Program-made: the position numbers and the translations under genes
NCBI RefSeq assembly: GCF_001612985.1
Contig: NZ_BDBM01000068.1
Coordinates: 1-42,231, forward strand
From: Nocardia gamkensis NBRC 108242
Lineage (GTDB): Bacteria; Actinomycetota; Actinomycetes; Mycobacteriales; Mycobacteriaceae
DNA: 42,231 nt
Direction: 5' to 3'
Notes under the pieces: model-generated
Databases searched by the model: none
The model's input: only the letters and a program-made list of their open reading frames with translations
What the model was told of the DNA's origin: nothing
Shown: positions 17,152 through 26,166 of the stretch, in pieces
How positions within the stretch are numbered: the stretch's first letter is position 1
How the letters are laid out: every line of letters begins with the position of its first letter

Positions 17152-17793
17152 TCAGTCGAACGACGGATCTTCCGTCCGCGTGCGCTTCAGCTCGAAGAAG
17201 TGCGGGTAGGACGCCAGCGCCACGGCGCCGTCCCAGACCTTGCCCGCCTCCTCGCCGCGCGGGATCCGGGACAGGACCGGGCCGAAGAACGCGGTCCCGT
17301 TGATGTGGATGGTCGGGGTCCCGACATCCGGCCCCACCTTGTCCATGCCCGCGTGGTGGCTCTTGCGCAGTGCCTCGTCGTAGTCGGTGCTCTCGGCGGC
17401 CGCGGCCAGCTCGGCGGGCAGGCCCACCTCGGCGAGCGAGTCGGCGATCACCGCGGCGAGGGACTCCTCGCGGTTCTCGCGTTCGTACTCGGCACGCCGG
17501 TTGTGGATGCGCGTGCCCATGGCGGTGTACAGCGGCAACAGGACCTTGTCGCCGTGCTCCTGCGCCGCGGCGATCGCGACGCGGACCGGACCCCAGCCCG
17601 TGGCGAGCAATTCCTGGTACTGCGGCGGCACGTCCTTGCCCTCGTTCAGTACCGACAGGCTCATCACGTGGAAGCGGGCTTCGATGTCACGTACCTGCTC
17701 GACCTCGAGAATCCAGCGGGACGTGATCCAGCACCACGGGCACAGCGGGTCGAACCAGAAATCGACGACGTCCTTGGTGGCTTTGTCGGTCAC
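17152..17793 (-). CDS. DsbA-like mycothiol-linked oxidoreductase (Rv2466c type)
   Basis: 213 aa from GTG 17793, preceded by AGAGGAAG at good spacing; the ATG at 17835 has none. The thioredoxin-fold motif CPWC sits in DFWFDPLCPWCW near residues 13-24. An all-helical insertion follows, then GTPTIHING (about 175), the cis-Pro loop facing the active site. This matches Rv2466c and related DsbA-family FrnE-like proteins, cytoplasmic reductases that use mycothiol and are induced by oxidative stress in M. tuberculosis; Rv2466c also activates nitro prodrugs. The lack of a signal peptide argues against a periplasmic disulfide oxidase. It lies next to an FAD reductase, a possible partner, but that is only proximity. 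Confidence 0.9.
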   Translation of the reverse strand: MTDKATKDVVDFWFDPLCPWCWITSRWILEVEQVRDIEARFHVMSLSVLNEGKDVPPQYQELLATGWGPVRVAIAAAQEHGDKVLLPLYTAMGTRIHNRRAEYERENREESLAAVIADSLAEVGLPAELAAAAESTDYDEALRKSHHAGMDKVGPDVGTPTIHINGTAFFGPVLSRIPRGEEAGKVWDGAVALASYPHFFELKRTRTEDPSFD

Positions 17794-17972
17794 GGGCGGC
17801 TTCCTCTCGATCACATCTGGACGGACGGCGGACACACTCGGCCGCCCTACCGAGCAACCACGGCGGCTCGCGATTCGTTCCCATCCGCGGGGCCGTTTTC
17901 CCGAGCGACGCGCACGGCTGCCAGTAGGGTTGGTCGGCAGGAGCTTGGTTCCCTTCGGAGAAGGAGTCCGCG

Positions 17973-19205
17973 ATGAGTTCTGACCGGCGTTTCGTCATCG
18001 TGGGCGGCGGGCTGGCCGCGGCCAAGCTCGCGGAAACGTTGCGCGCCAAGGACTTCGACGGAACCGTGACGCTGATCGGGGCCGAGGAGCACTTGCCCTA
18101 CGAGCGGCCGCCGCTGTCGAAGGAGCACCTCGCGGGGAAGAAGTCGCTGCCCGAGTTCACCGTCGTTCCCGCGCAGTGGTACCGCGACCACCACGTCGAG
18201 GTCCGCCTCGGCACCACCGTCACCGGACTCGACCCCGCCGCGAAGACGATCACCCTGCCCGACGATTCCACCCTGCCCTACGACAAGCTCGCCCTCGCCA
18301 CCGGTTCGACGCCGCGGACGCTGCCGGTTCCCGGCGCCGACGCGCCCAACGTGTACACGTTGCGGACCATCGAGGATTCCGACACCTTGATCGAACTGTT
18401 CGGCAGCGCGCGCCGGATCGTCATCATCGGAGCGGGCTGGATCGGCCTGGAGGTCGCGGCGGCAGCGCGCTCGGCCGGGGTCGAGGTCACCGTCGTCGAA
18501 CGCGCCGACCTGCCGTTGCTGGCGGTGCTCGGCCCCGAGATGGCCCAGGTCTTCGCCGACCTGCACCGCGCCAACGGTGTCGATTTCCGGTTCGGCGCTC
18601 AGGTCGACGCGATCACCACCGAGGAGGCCATCGCCACCGACGTCGCCAACGGCGTCCGGCTCGCGGACGGCAGCACGATCGAAGCCGACGCGATACTGGT
18701 CGCCGTCGGCGCGCGCCCGAACGTCGATCTGGCCGCCGATGGCGGGCTCGCGGTGGACGACGGCGTGCTCGTCGACGAACGCCTGGCCACCAGCGATCCG
18801 GATATCGTCGCGGTCGGTGACATCGCGGCGCAGCAGCACCCGGTCCTCGACCGGCGGATCCGGGTGGAGCACTGGGCGAACGCACTCAACCAACCCGCGG
18901 TCGCCGCCGCGACCATGCTCGGCGAGCAGGCCGCCTACGACCGGCTGCCCTACTTCTTCACCGATCAGTACGACCTCGGCATGGAGTACACCGGGTTCGC
19001 CGCACCAGGTGAGTACGCCAGGGTCGTCGTGCGCGGCGATACGGCGGCGCGCGAGTTCGTGGCGTTCTGGCTGGACTCCGACAACCGAGTGCTCGCCGGG
19101 ATGAACGTGAACGTCTGGGACGTGACCGACCGGATCAAGGAACTGATTCTCGCCGGCGATCCGGTCGACCCGGACCGGCTGGCCGACACCACCACCAAGC
19201 TGTGA
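17973..19205 (+). CDS. FAD-dependent NAD(P)H:ferredoxin reductase-like oxidoreductase
   Basis: 410 aa from ATG 17973 with GGAGAAGGAG upstream. Residues 8-23 (VIVGGGLAAAKLAETL) are the FAD-binding GxGxxA loop. ALATGSTPR (about 106) and VGDIA (about 287) complete the FAD domain. IIGAGWIGLEVAAAARSAG (about 152) binds NAD(P)H. The C-terminal domain has WDVTDRIKELI. The whole resembles the reductase component that passes electrons to [2Fe-2S] ferredoxins or rubredoxin in P450 and dioxygenase systems. No ferredoxin, P450 or oxygenase gene is adjacent, so the electron acceptor is unknown. It is not part of the conserved mycobacterial order I know. Confidence 0.88.
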   Translation: MSSDRRFVIVGGGLAAAKLAETLRAKDFDGTVTLIGAEEHLPYERPPLSKEHLAGKKSLPEFTVVPAQWYRDHHVEVRLGTTVTGLDPAAKTITLPDDSTLPYDKLALATGSTPRTLPVPGADAPNVYTLRTIEDSDTLIELFGSARRIVIIGAGWIGLEVAAAARSAGVEVTVVERADLPLLAVLGPEMAQVFADLHRANGVDFRFGAQVDAITTEEAIATDVANGVRLADGSTIEADAILVAVGARPNVDLAADGGLAVDDGVLVDERLATSDPDIVAVGDIAAQQHPVLDRRIRVEHWANALNQPAVAAATMLGEQAAYDRLPYFFTDQYDLGMEYTGFAAPGEYARVVVRGDTAAREFVAFWLDSDNRVLAGMNVNVWDVTDRIKELILAGDPVDPDRLADTTTKL

Positions 19206-19314
19206 CGTGGATCACCGACGAGTTGGGTCGAATCCGCGCGCGGGCCTCCGACCTGCTTGCGAGCGCCACCGGGGCGCTCCACGCGGCCGGAGGCCGGAAA
19301 AGAGGACACGAATC

Positions 19315-19716
19315 GTGAAGTACATGCTGCTGAAGACCTACGGACCTACCGCGTACTGCGACACACCGATCAACGAATGGTCCCCGGAAGAAATCCAAGC
19401 GCACATAGACTTCCAGCGCGCGCTGGGTGCGCAGCTGGCCGAGGCGGGCGAGCTGGTGGACGCGCAGGGGTTGGCCGGGCCGGACGAGGCACGGATCGTC
19501 AATTCCGACGGCCGGTCGGCGCCGGTGGTCACCGACGGGCCTTTCCCGGAGACCAAGGAGTTCCTGGCCGGGTACTGGATCGTCGACGTGGACAGCCCCG
19601 AACGGGCCTACGAGATCGCCGCGCAGGCCTCCGCCGCACCCGGTCCGGGCGGTAAACCGATCGGCGAGTACATCGAAGTTCGCGCGGTGATGGGCGCCCC
19701 CGCCACCGAGCAATGA
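19315..19716 (+). CDS. YCII/DGPF-domain protein paired with ECF42 sigma factor
   Basis: 133 aa from GTG 19315, with AAGAGGA about 8 bases upstream. It contains the signature TDGPFPETKEFLAGYWIVD (about 66-85) that defines the DGPF branch of the YCII family, a ferredoxin-like fold related to dimeric alpha/beta-barrel enzymes. Its biochemical activity is not established. The stop overlaps the start of the sigma-factor gene by four bases (ATGA), and ECF42 sigma factors are known for exactly this neighbour, which they often regulate. The linkage suggests that the DGPF protein is a target or partner of the sigma factor. Confidence 0.88.
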   Translation: MKYMLLKTYGPTAYCDTPINEWSPEEIQAHIDFQRALGAQLAEAGELVDAQGLAGPDEARIVNSDGRSAPVVTDGPFPETKEFLAGYWIVDVDSPERAYEIAAQASAAPGPGGKPIGEYIEVRAVMGAPATEQ

Positions 19717-20978
19717 GCGACCGGCGTGCGGTGCCCGACGACACACCGCTCCCGGCGAGCACCGAGGACCTGCTGCGCGCACTGGCGCCGCAGGTCCTCG
19801 GAACGCTCCTCCGCCGCTTCGGCGACTTCGACACCGCCGAGGACGCGTTGCAGGAAGCGCTGCTGGCGGCCGCGACCCAGTGGCCGAAGGAGGGCCTGCC
19901 GGACAATCCACGGACCTGGCTGATCCAGGTCGCGCAGCGCCGCATGGCCGACGCCGTGCGCGCGGAGGTGGCCCGGCGGCGCAGGGAGACCACCGCCTTC
20001 GACCGCGAGGTGACCGACGCCGTCCCGGTGGACCACGACGACACGCTCACCATGCTGTTCCTGTGCTGCCATCCGGCGCTGACGCCCGCCGCCGCCATCG
20101 CGTTGACGCTGCGCGCGGTGGGCGGCCTGGCCACCGACCAGATCGCCCGCGCCTTCCTGCTACCCGAAGCGACGATGGCGCAGCGGATCACCCGGGCGAA
20201 GAAGAAACTGGCCACGGTCGAGCGGCCCTTCGCGCAGCCGGGTGACCAGCGGTGGCGGGAGCGGCTCGGCGCGGTCCTGCACGTGCTGTACCTGATCTTC
20301 AACGAAGGCCACACCAGCAGCTCGGGGCACACCTTGCAGCGGACGGACCTGTCCGACGAGGCGATCCGGCTCACCAGGGCGGTGCACCGGCTGCTGACCG
20401 ACGACCCCGAGGTCACCGGCCTGCTCGCATTGATGCTGCTCACCGACGCCCGGCGCGCGGCACGCACCGGACCCCACGGCGAGCTCATCCCGCTGGCCGA
20501 GCAGGACCGCGCGCTGTGGAACCGGGCGCTGATCACCGAAGGAACGACTCTCGTCACCGGCACGCTCGCCGGCGGCCTGCGTGGCCCCTATCAGATCCAG
20601 GCGGCAATAGCGGTCCTGCACGCACAGGCCGCGCGCGCCGAGGACACCGAGTGGGCCAAGATCCTGGCGCTGTACGACCGGCTCGAACAGCTCTCGGACA
20701 ATCCGATGGTGACGCTCAACCGGGCGGTGGCGACGGCGATGGTGGCGGGGCCGCGAGCCGGTCTCGCGCTGGCCGAGGCCCTCGACGACCGGCTGCCGGG
20801 GACCCACCGGCTCGACGCCGTACGCGGCCACCTGCACGAGATGGCCGGTGCGGTGGACGCGGCCATCGATTGCTACACCAAAGCCGCCGCCCGCACGACG
20901 AGCGTCCCCGAGCGCGACTACCTCACGATCCGCGCGGCACGGCTGCTCCAGGAAGCGCGGGCGAATCTCGCCGGGTGA
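19713..20978 (+). CDS. ECF sigma factor, ECF42-type with C-terminal TPR-like domain
   Basis: 421 aa. Residues about 10-85 are sigma region 2 (FGDFDTAEDALQEALLAA and NPRTWLIQVAQRR). Region 4 is at about 125-170 (LTLRAVGGLATDQIARAFLL and MAQRITRAKKKL). The remaining 250 residues form a helical extension with TPR-like repeats (FNEGHTSSSG, LNRAVATAMVAGPRAGLALAEAL, YTKAAARTTSVPERDYL). This is the architecture of ECF42, a group without a classical anti-sigma factor, in which the extension is reported to control activity. The inducing signal is unknown. It is translationally coupled to the DGPF gene and no anti-sigma gene is nearby. Confidence 0.9.
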   Translation: MSDRRAVPDDTPLPASTEDLLRALAPQVLGTLLRRFGDFDTAEDALQEALLAAATQWPKEGLPDNPRTWLIQVAQRRMADAVRAEVARRRRETTAFDREVTDAVPVDHDDTLTMLFLCCHPALTPAAAIALTLRAVGGLATDQIARAFLLPEATMAQRITRAKKKLATVERPFAQPGDQRWRERLGAVLHVLYLIFNEGHTSSSGHTLQRTDLSDEAIRLTRAVHRLLTDDPEVTGLLALMLLTDARRAARTGPHGELIPLAEQDRALWNRALITEGTTLVTGTLAGGLRGPYQIQAAIAVLHAQAARAEDTEWAKILALYDRLEQLSDNPMVTLNRAVATAMVAGPRAGLALAEALDDRLPGTHRLDAVRGHLHEMAGAVDAAIDCYTKAAARTTSVPERDYLTIRAARLLQEARANLAG

Positions 20979-21162
20979 GGCGGATGCCGAGGCTTCGCGC
21001 ATCCACGGTCCGCATCGCGCAATCCGGGCGGCTCGATATGCGAGCGGTCGAAGCCTGGCGAGCGGCGACGACGGGGCGTTCGCCGCGCAACGCTGCTCCG
21101 GCGACGCGCCCGGCGGAACGGCCGAGGAGGCTCGACCGAGCACGACCGGGCAGACTACGCGT

Positions 21163-21639
21163 GTGGCAGGCAGACACAGTGCGGGAGTCCTTCTCTTCCG
21201 CCGGAACTCCGACGGCGCCGTCGAGGTGTTGCTCGGGCACATGGGTGGTCCGTTCTGGGCGCGAAAAGACCTGGGCGCATGGTCGATTCCGAAGGGCGAG
21301 TACGAACCGGAGACGGAGGACGCGCGAGCCGCGGCGAGCCGCGAGTTCACCGAGGAACTCGGACTTCCGGTCCCGGACGGTACGTGGCGGCCGCTGGGCG
21401 AGATGCGCTACAGCAGCGGTAAGAAGGTTCTCACCGCCTGGGCCGTCGAAGGCGATCTCGACCCCGCCGCCGTGGCGCCGGGAACCTTCGAACTGGAATG
21501 GCCGCCGCGCTCCGGCCGGTTCGCGCAGTTCCCGGAGATCGATCGCGCGGAATGGTTCGACACCGCCACCGCGCGCGACAAACTGGTGGCCGGCCAGCGG
21601 CCCTGTCTGGACCGGCTGGCCGAGCTGCTCACCGACTGA
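21163..21639 (+). CDS. Nudix (MutT-like) hydrolase
   Basis: 158 aa from GTG 21163 (VAGRHSAGVLLFRR); longer readings run through low-complexity sequence. The Nudix box is present around residues 45-70 (PKGEYEPETEDARAAASREF, TEELGL), with REF-x-EE-x-G intact and one extra residue between the first Gly and Glu. Nudix enzymes cleave nucleoside diphosphates linked to another moiety; this short form is close to enzymes acting on dinucleoside polyphosphates or on house-cleaning substrates, but the substrate cannot be read from sequence. It converges on purC with only 3 bases between stops. No terminator is obvious there, so the two transcripts may overlap. Confidence 0.85.
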   Translation: MAGRHSAGVLLFRRNSDGAVEVLLGHMGGPFWARKDLGAWSIPKGEYEPETEDARAAASREFTEELGLPVPDGTWRPLGEMRYSSGKKVLTAWAVEGDLDPAAVAPGTFELEWPPRSGRFAQFPEIDRAEWFDTATARDKLVAGQRPCLDRLAELLTD

Positions 21640-21642
21640 GCG

Positions 21643-22479
21643 TTACCGCGGCACGCCCGCCCAGGTCCGGCCGGTGATGAGTTCGTAGGCCTCGACATAC
21701 TTCTCGCGCGTCGCCGCGACGACATCGGCCGGGATCTCCGGGCCGGGCGCCTCCTTGTTCCAGCCCGTGGAGGTGGACCAGTCGCGAACGAACTGCTTGT
21801 CGAACGAACGCTGCGCGCGGCCCGGCTCCCACTCGTCGGCGGGCCAGAAACGCGAGGAATCGGACGTGAGCACTTCGTCGCCGAGGGTGAGCACGTCACC
21901 GTCCCAGCCGAATTCGACCTTGGTGTCGGCGACGATGACACCGCGTTCGGCGGCGTGCGCGGCCCCTCGGGTGTAGAGGTGCAGGGTCAGCTCGCGCAGC
22001 CGCTCGGCGACCTCGCGCCCCTCCTGGTTCACCACGTCCGCGAAGGTGATCGGTTCGTCGTGTCCCTCGGACGCTTTGGTGGTCGGTGTGAAGATCGGCT
22101 CCGGCAGCTGGTCGCCCTCGCGCAGTCCGGGCGGCAGCGCGACCCCGGACACCGAGCCCGTCCGCCGGTATTCCACCAGCCCCGACCCGGTCAGGTAACC
22201 GCGCGCGATGCACTCCACCTGCACCATCTTCAACGGCTTGACCCGGATGCCGCGACCGGCGAACTCGGCGGGCATGTCGGTCGCGGAGACCACGTGGTTG
22301 GGCACGTCGGTGAAGTACTCGAACCACCAGTTCGACAGCTGCGTCAGCAGCGCGCCCTTGTCCGGGATCGGCGTCGGCAGCACCACGTCGTACACCGACA
22401 CCCGGTCGGAGGCGACCAGCAGCAGCGTGTCGCCGTCCTCGTACAGGTCACGCACCTTCCCGGCGTGCACATGCTTCAA
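21643..22479 (-). CDS. purC: Phosphoribosylaminoimidazole-succinocarboxamide synthase
   Basis: 278 aa. SAICAR synthetase of de novo purine synthesis, joining aspartate to CAIR with ATP. Visible motifs: GKVRDLYEDGDTLLLVASDRVSVYD near the N-terminus, the PTPIPDKGALL loop, VECIARGYLTGSG (about 90-102), IVADTKVEFG (about 195), LGDEVLTSDSSRFWP (about 210) and SFDKQFVRDW (about 238). I chose TTG 22479 because GGAGG lies 7 bases upstream; no in-frame ATG is nearby. The much longer open frame reading on to 25299 is antisense to pepN. In M. tuberculosis purC is elsewhere, so this is a local difference. Confidence 0.93.
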   Translation of the reverse strand: MKHVHAGKVRDLYEDGDTLLLVASDRVSVYDVVLPTPIPDKGALLTQLSNWWFEYFTDVPNHVVSATDMPAEFAGRGIRVKPLKMVQVECIARGYLTGSGLVEYRRTGSVSGVALPPGLREGDQLPEPIFTPTTKASEGHDEPITFADVVNQEGREVAERLRELTLHLYTRGAAHAAERGVIVADTKVEFGWDGDVLTLGDEVLTSDSSRFWPADEWEPGRAQRSFDKQFVRDWSTSTGWNKEAPGPEIPADVVAATREKYVEAYELITGRTWAGVPR

Positions 22480-22698
22480 CGTCGAGCCTCCGAATCCGTG
22501 GTGGTGAACCTGTGCTGTACCAGGCACAATACCGCCGCCCCCGAGCACGGCCGTCGCGCCGTCCGCGTCGCACCGCCGTCCCGGCGCGCAGGAGGGCCCG
22601 ATCATCGAGGTTCGTCGGGAAAGTCCCGCGCGGCCCGCTACGCCGAGGTGGCATTGTGGGTGTCGCCCGTGCCAGTTCTTCGACTCCGAAGGAGCCTT

Positions 22699-25281
22699 AT
22701 GTCCGCACCCAATCTCACTCGCGACCAAGCGATCGAACGCGCCGCGACAGTGTCGGTCGAGAACTACCGCGTCGAGCTGGACCTCACCGACGGCGCGGGC
22801 GAACCGGGCGAGCACACCTTCTTCTCCCGCAGCACCGTGACCTTCACCGCGACGCCGGGCGCGAGCACGTTCATCGACATCGTCGCGCGCGACGTGCGCT
22901 CGGCGGTACTCAACGGCACCGCGCTGGACGTCTCCGACTACGACGAGTCGACCGGGATCACGCTGACCGGCCTGGCCGAGCGCAACGAGCTGGTGGTTGA
23001 GGCCGACTGCGAGTACTCGCACACCGGCGAGGGCCTGCACCGGTTCGTCGATCCCGCCGACGAGGCCGTGTACCTGTACTCGCAGTTCGAAACCGCCGAC
23101 GCCAAGCGCATGTTCGCCTGCTTCGACCAGCCGGACCTCAAAGCCACCTTCGACCTCGCCGTCACCGCGCCGGAGGACTGGCAGGTCATCTCCAACGCCG
23201 CCGTCGTGCAGACGCTCGCGCCGGAGCCGGGCAAGCACGTGTTCCGCACCACGCCGAAGATGAGCACCTACCTGGTCGCGCTCATCGCGGGCCCGTACGC
23301 GCAGTGGACCGACGTCTACACCGACGAGCACGGCAGCATCCCGCTGGGCATCTACTGCCGGGCCTCGCTGGCCGAGTACATGGACGCCGAGCGGCTGTTC
23401 ACCGAGACCAAGCAGGGTTTCGGCTTCTACCACCGCAACTTCGGCGTGCCGTACGCGTTCGGCAAGTACGACCAGCTGTTCGTCCCCGAGTTCAACGCGG
23501 GCGCGATGGAGAACGCTGGCGCGGTGACCTTCCTCGAGGACTACGTCTTCCGGTCCAAGGTCACCCGGGCGTCCTACGAGCGCCGCGCCGAGACCGTGCT
23601 GCACGAGATGGCGCACATGTGGTTCGGCGACCTGGTCACCATGAAGTGGTGGGACGATCTGTGGCTGAACGAGTCGTTCGCCACCTTCGCGTCGGTGCTG
23701 TGCCAGTCCGAGGCCACCGAATACGCCAGCGCGTGGACCACGTTCGCGAACGTGGAGAAGTCCTGGGCCTACCGGCAGGACCAGCTGCCCTCCACCCACC
23801 CGATCGCCGCGGACATCCCCGATCTCGCCGCGGTCGAGGTGAACTTCGACGGCATCACCTACGCCAAGGGCGCCAGCGTCCTCAAGCAGCTCGTCGCCTA
23901 TGTCGGCCTGGAGCCGTTCCTGGCCGGTCTGCGCGCCTACTTCGCCGATCACGCCTACGGCAACGCCACCTTCGACGACCTGCTGTCGGCGTTGGAGAAG
24001 TCGTCCGGTCGCGATCTGTCCACGTGGGGCGCGCAGTGGCTCAAGACCACCGGGCTGAACATCCTTCGCCCGGATTTCGAGGTGGACGCCGACGGGAAGT
24101 TCGGCTCCTTCGCGGTGGTGCAGGAAGGCGCGCAGCCCGGCGCCGGTGAGCGGCGCGTGCACCGCCTGGCCATCGGCGTGTACGACGAGCAGGACGGAAA
24201 GCTGGTGCGCACGAAGCGCGTCGAGCTCGACCTCGACGCCGCCGAACGGACCGAGGTGCCCGAGCTGGTCGGCGTGCCGCGCGGCACGTTCGTGCTGGTG
24301 AACGACGACGATCTCACCTACTGCTCGATCCGCCTCGATGCCGATTCGCTCGACGTGCTGGTCAACCGCATCGCCGACATCGCGGAGCCGCTGCCGCGCA
24401 CGCTGGCTTGGTCGGCGGCCTGGGAGATGACCCGCCAGGCGGAGTTCCGCGCCCGCGATTTCGTGGCGCTGGTCGAGCGTGGCGTCGGCGCCGAGACCGA
24501 GATCGGAGTGGTGCAGCGGCTGCTGATGCAAGCCAACACCACGCTGAGCAGCTACGCCGATCCCGAATGGGCCGCGGCCACCGGCTGGCCGGAATACGCG
24601 AACCGACTGCTGGAGCTGGCACGCGAGGCCGAGCCGGGCTCCGACCACCAGCTGGCCTTCGTCAACGCGCTGACCGGAGCGAAGCTGTCGGCCTGGCACA
24701 CCGAGGTGCTGCGCGAACTGCTCGACGGCGATCCGGCGAAGGTCGGGCTGCCCGGTCTGGTCGTCGACACCGATCTGCGCTGGCGGCTTCTCGCCGCGCT
24801 CGCGGCGGCGGGCGAGGTCGACGCCGACGGGCTGGACACGCCGGTCATCGACCAAGAGCTGTCCAACGACCCGACCGCGGCGGGCAAGCGGCAGGCGGCC
24901 GCCGCGGCGACGGCGCGTCCGATCGCCGAGGTGAAGGAGCAGGCGTGGGCGACGGTGATGGGCGACGACTCGGTGCCCAACGTCACCGCCCGCTCGATCG
25001 TCGGCGGCTTCGCGCCCGCCGGACAAGGTGAGCTGCTCACGTCCTACGTGGAGCGATATTTCGCCGAGGTGCCCGGCGTCTGGGAGCGCCGCTCCAGTGA
25101 AGTCGCCCAGACCGTGGTGGTAGGCCTCTACCCGCACTGGGCGATCAGCGAGGACGCGGTGGCCGTCGCCGACAAGTTCCTCGCGGGCGACCACCCGCCG
25201 GCGCTGCGCCGCCTGGTCAGCGAGGGCAAGGCGGGCATCGAACGCTCGCTGCGCGCCCGCGCCTTCGACGCCCAGCCGTAG
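22699..25281 (+). CDS. pepN: Aminopeptidase N (M1 zinc metallopeptidase)
   Basis: 860 aa from ATG 22699 with AAGGAG upstream. It removes N-terminal residues from peptides in the cytoplasm. The substrate-anchoring GAMEN motif is at about 268-272. The zinc site is HEMAH (302-306) plus Glu325 in WLNESFATF, exactly HExxH-x18-E. The C-terminal half is the ERAP1-like helical-repeat domain. Length matches the actinobacterial PepN family (about 850-870 aa). Position and orientation match Rv2467. It is divergent from purC over 219 bases that must hold both promoters, and is followed by a strong bidirectional terminator. Confidence 0.96.
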   Translation: MSAPNLTRDQAIERAATVSVENYRVELDLTDGAGEPGEHTFFSRSTVTFTATPGASTFIDIVARDVRSAVLNGTALDVSDYDESTGITLTGLAERNELVVEADCEYSHTGEGLHRFVDPADEAVYLYSQFETADAKRMFACFDQPDLKATFDLAVTAPEDWQVISNAAVVQTLAPEPGKHVFRTTPKMSTYLVALIAGPYAQWTDVYTDEHGSIPLGIYCRASLAEYMDAERLFTETKQGFGFYHRNFGVPYAFGKYDQLFVPEFNAGAMENAGAVTFLEDYVFRSKVTRASYERRAETVLHEMAHMWFGDLVTMKWWDDLWLNESFATFASVLCQSEATEYASAWTTFANVEKSWAYRQDQLPSTHPIAADIPDLAAVEVNFDGITYAKGASVLKQLVAYVGLEPFLAGLRAYFADHAYGNATFDDLLSALEKSSGRDLSTWGAQWLKTTGLNILRPDFEVDADGKFGSFAVVQEGAQPGAGERRVHRLAIGVYDEQDGKLVRTKRVELDLDAAERTEVPELVGVPRGTFVLVNDDDLTYCSIRLDADSLDVLVNRIADIAEPLPRTLAWSAAWEMTRQAEFRARDFVALVERGVGAETEIGVVQRLLMQANTTLSSYADPEWAAATGWPEYANRLLELAREAEPGSDHQLAFVNALTGAKLSAWHTEVLRELLDGDPAKVGLPGLVVDTDLRWRLLAALAAAGEVDADGLDTPVIDQELSNDPTAAGKRQAAAAATARPIAEVKEQAWATVMGDDSVPNVTARSIVGGFAPAGQGELLTSYVERYFAEVPGVWERRSSEVAQTVVVGLYPHWAISEDAVAVADKFLAGDHPPALRRLVSEGKAGIERSLRARAFDAQP

Positions 25282-25287
25282 ACGAAA

Positions 25288-25319
25288 CCGGCGCTCCACC
25301 CGAACGGGTGGAGCGCCGG
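25288..25319. terminator. Bidirectional hairpin terminator
   Basis: A perfect 14-bp stem (25288-25301 with 25306-25319; left arm CCGGCGCTCCACCC) with a GAAC tetraloop lies between the ends of pepN (+) and the DUF5130 gene (-). No U-tract follows on either strand. Confidence 0.85.
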
Positions 25320-25333
25320 ACTACGACAGCAAA

Positions 25334-25798
25334 CTACCTGCCGATGGCAGCGGCCATCACGCGCACCGCGGAGACCACGCCGTCGATCAGCTGACCCTGG
25401 CGGAACGAGCTCAGCGCGGCGGTGACGCCGAGCTGGCAGACGCGATCGTTCGCACGGTCGGCGACCTCCTTGCCCGATCGCACCTCGATCGCCTTCTCGT
25501 TGGGCGAGACGGCGATCAGCACCGAGTGCGTCGCCTCGGGCGTGCCGGGGAAGATCGCGTCCGCGGCCGCGGCCGGGTCCTCGCCCAGATCGCCGATGTA
25601 GACGTTGAAGCGCACCTTGGTCGCGCGGGTCGCCTCGGTCAGCACGTTGTCCATGGTGAGCCGCTCTTCATCGTTGAACGGCGCTTCCTTGAACACGTCG
25701 CCCGCCTCGTGCACGCCGGAGACGCGCCCGCTGGTGGTGATGGCGTATCCGTGCGGCAAATCGGCTTCGACCACCGCGGGCCACTTAGAACCTGCCAC
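25334..25798 (-). CDS. DUF5130/TPM-domain protein, Rv2468c homologue
   Basis: 154 aa, no signal peptide or membrane helix. After a short N-terminal strand (ADLPHGYAITTSGRVSG) comes a TPM-like alpha/beta domain with ATRATKVRFNVYIGDL near 60-75, HSVLIAVSPNEKAIEVRSG near 92-110 and a C-terminal helix. It corresponds by position and appearance to Rv2468c. TPM-fold proteins include Psb27/TLP18.3-type phosphatases, but no catalytic role is known for this branch. The start overlaps the CtaJ-like gene by 14 bases, so the two are co-translated and possibly functionally linked. Confidence 0.8.
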   Translation of the reverse strand: MAGSKWPAVVEADLPHGYAITTSGRVSGVHEAGDVFKEAPFNDEERLTMDNVLTEATRATKVRFNVYIGDLGEDPAAAADAIFPGTPEATHSVLIAVSPNEKAIEVRSGKEVADRANDRVCQLGVTAALSSFRQGQLIDGVVSAVRVMAAAIGR

Positions 25799-26063
25799 TT
25801 GCCCGTCCTCCGATCAGCTCCACCTCGGTGGACTCGATGGCCGCATGCTGTCCATGCGGCGTTTCCGGAAAGTGGTGACCCGAGCCGATCACCTCTTCAG
25901 TGGCACTCCACAGCACCGGCGGCTGGGTCCACTTCTGGCCGAGGGCGAAGTGGACCGGCTTCTCGCCAGGCAGCGGCTTACCGAGGAACGACAATCCGGC
26001 GATCACGCCGTAGATCACCAGCGGGATGCCGGCGAAGATCAGCACTGTCTCGAGAATGCTCAC
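25785..26063 (-). CDS. ctaJ: Probable aa3-type cytochrome oxidase subunit CtaJ
   Basis: 92 aa. One membrane helix near the N-terminus (about 5-27, VLIFAGIPLVIYGVIAGLSF) is followed by a soluble tail containing GEKPVHFALGQKWTQPPVLW. Small single-helix proteins of this form, encoded beside the Rv2468c homologue, are annotated in actinobacteria as CtaJ, an accessory subunit seen in the mycobacterial cytochrome bcc-aa3 supercomplex. I rely on memory for that link. It is the first gene of a two-gene unit with the DUF5130 gene. If correct, it acts in the plasma membrane in respiration. Confidence 0.65.
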   Translation of the reverse strand: MSILETVLIFAGIPLVIYGVIAGLSFLGKPLPGEKPVHFALGQKWTQPPVLWSATEEVIGSGHHFPETPHGQHAAIESTEVELIGGRASGRF

Positions 26064-26166
26064 GGGTCAAAGGTAGACGATCCTCTGTAGTAGTTCTCCG
26101 TCCGGTGGCGCCGGAACGCCGTCCGAGTCGACGGCACCGGCGCCGAGCTGGGAGTTTCGCCGTGTC

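Noticed and set aside
22480..25299. Open frame on the minus strand extending purC to 1218 codons
   Set aside because: It is antisense to pepN across its full length; the translation is Arg/Gly/Val-rich shadow sequence. PurC motifs begin only below 22479, where a ribosome site marks a TTG start.
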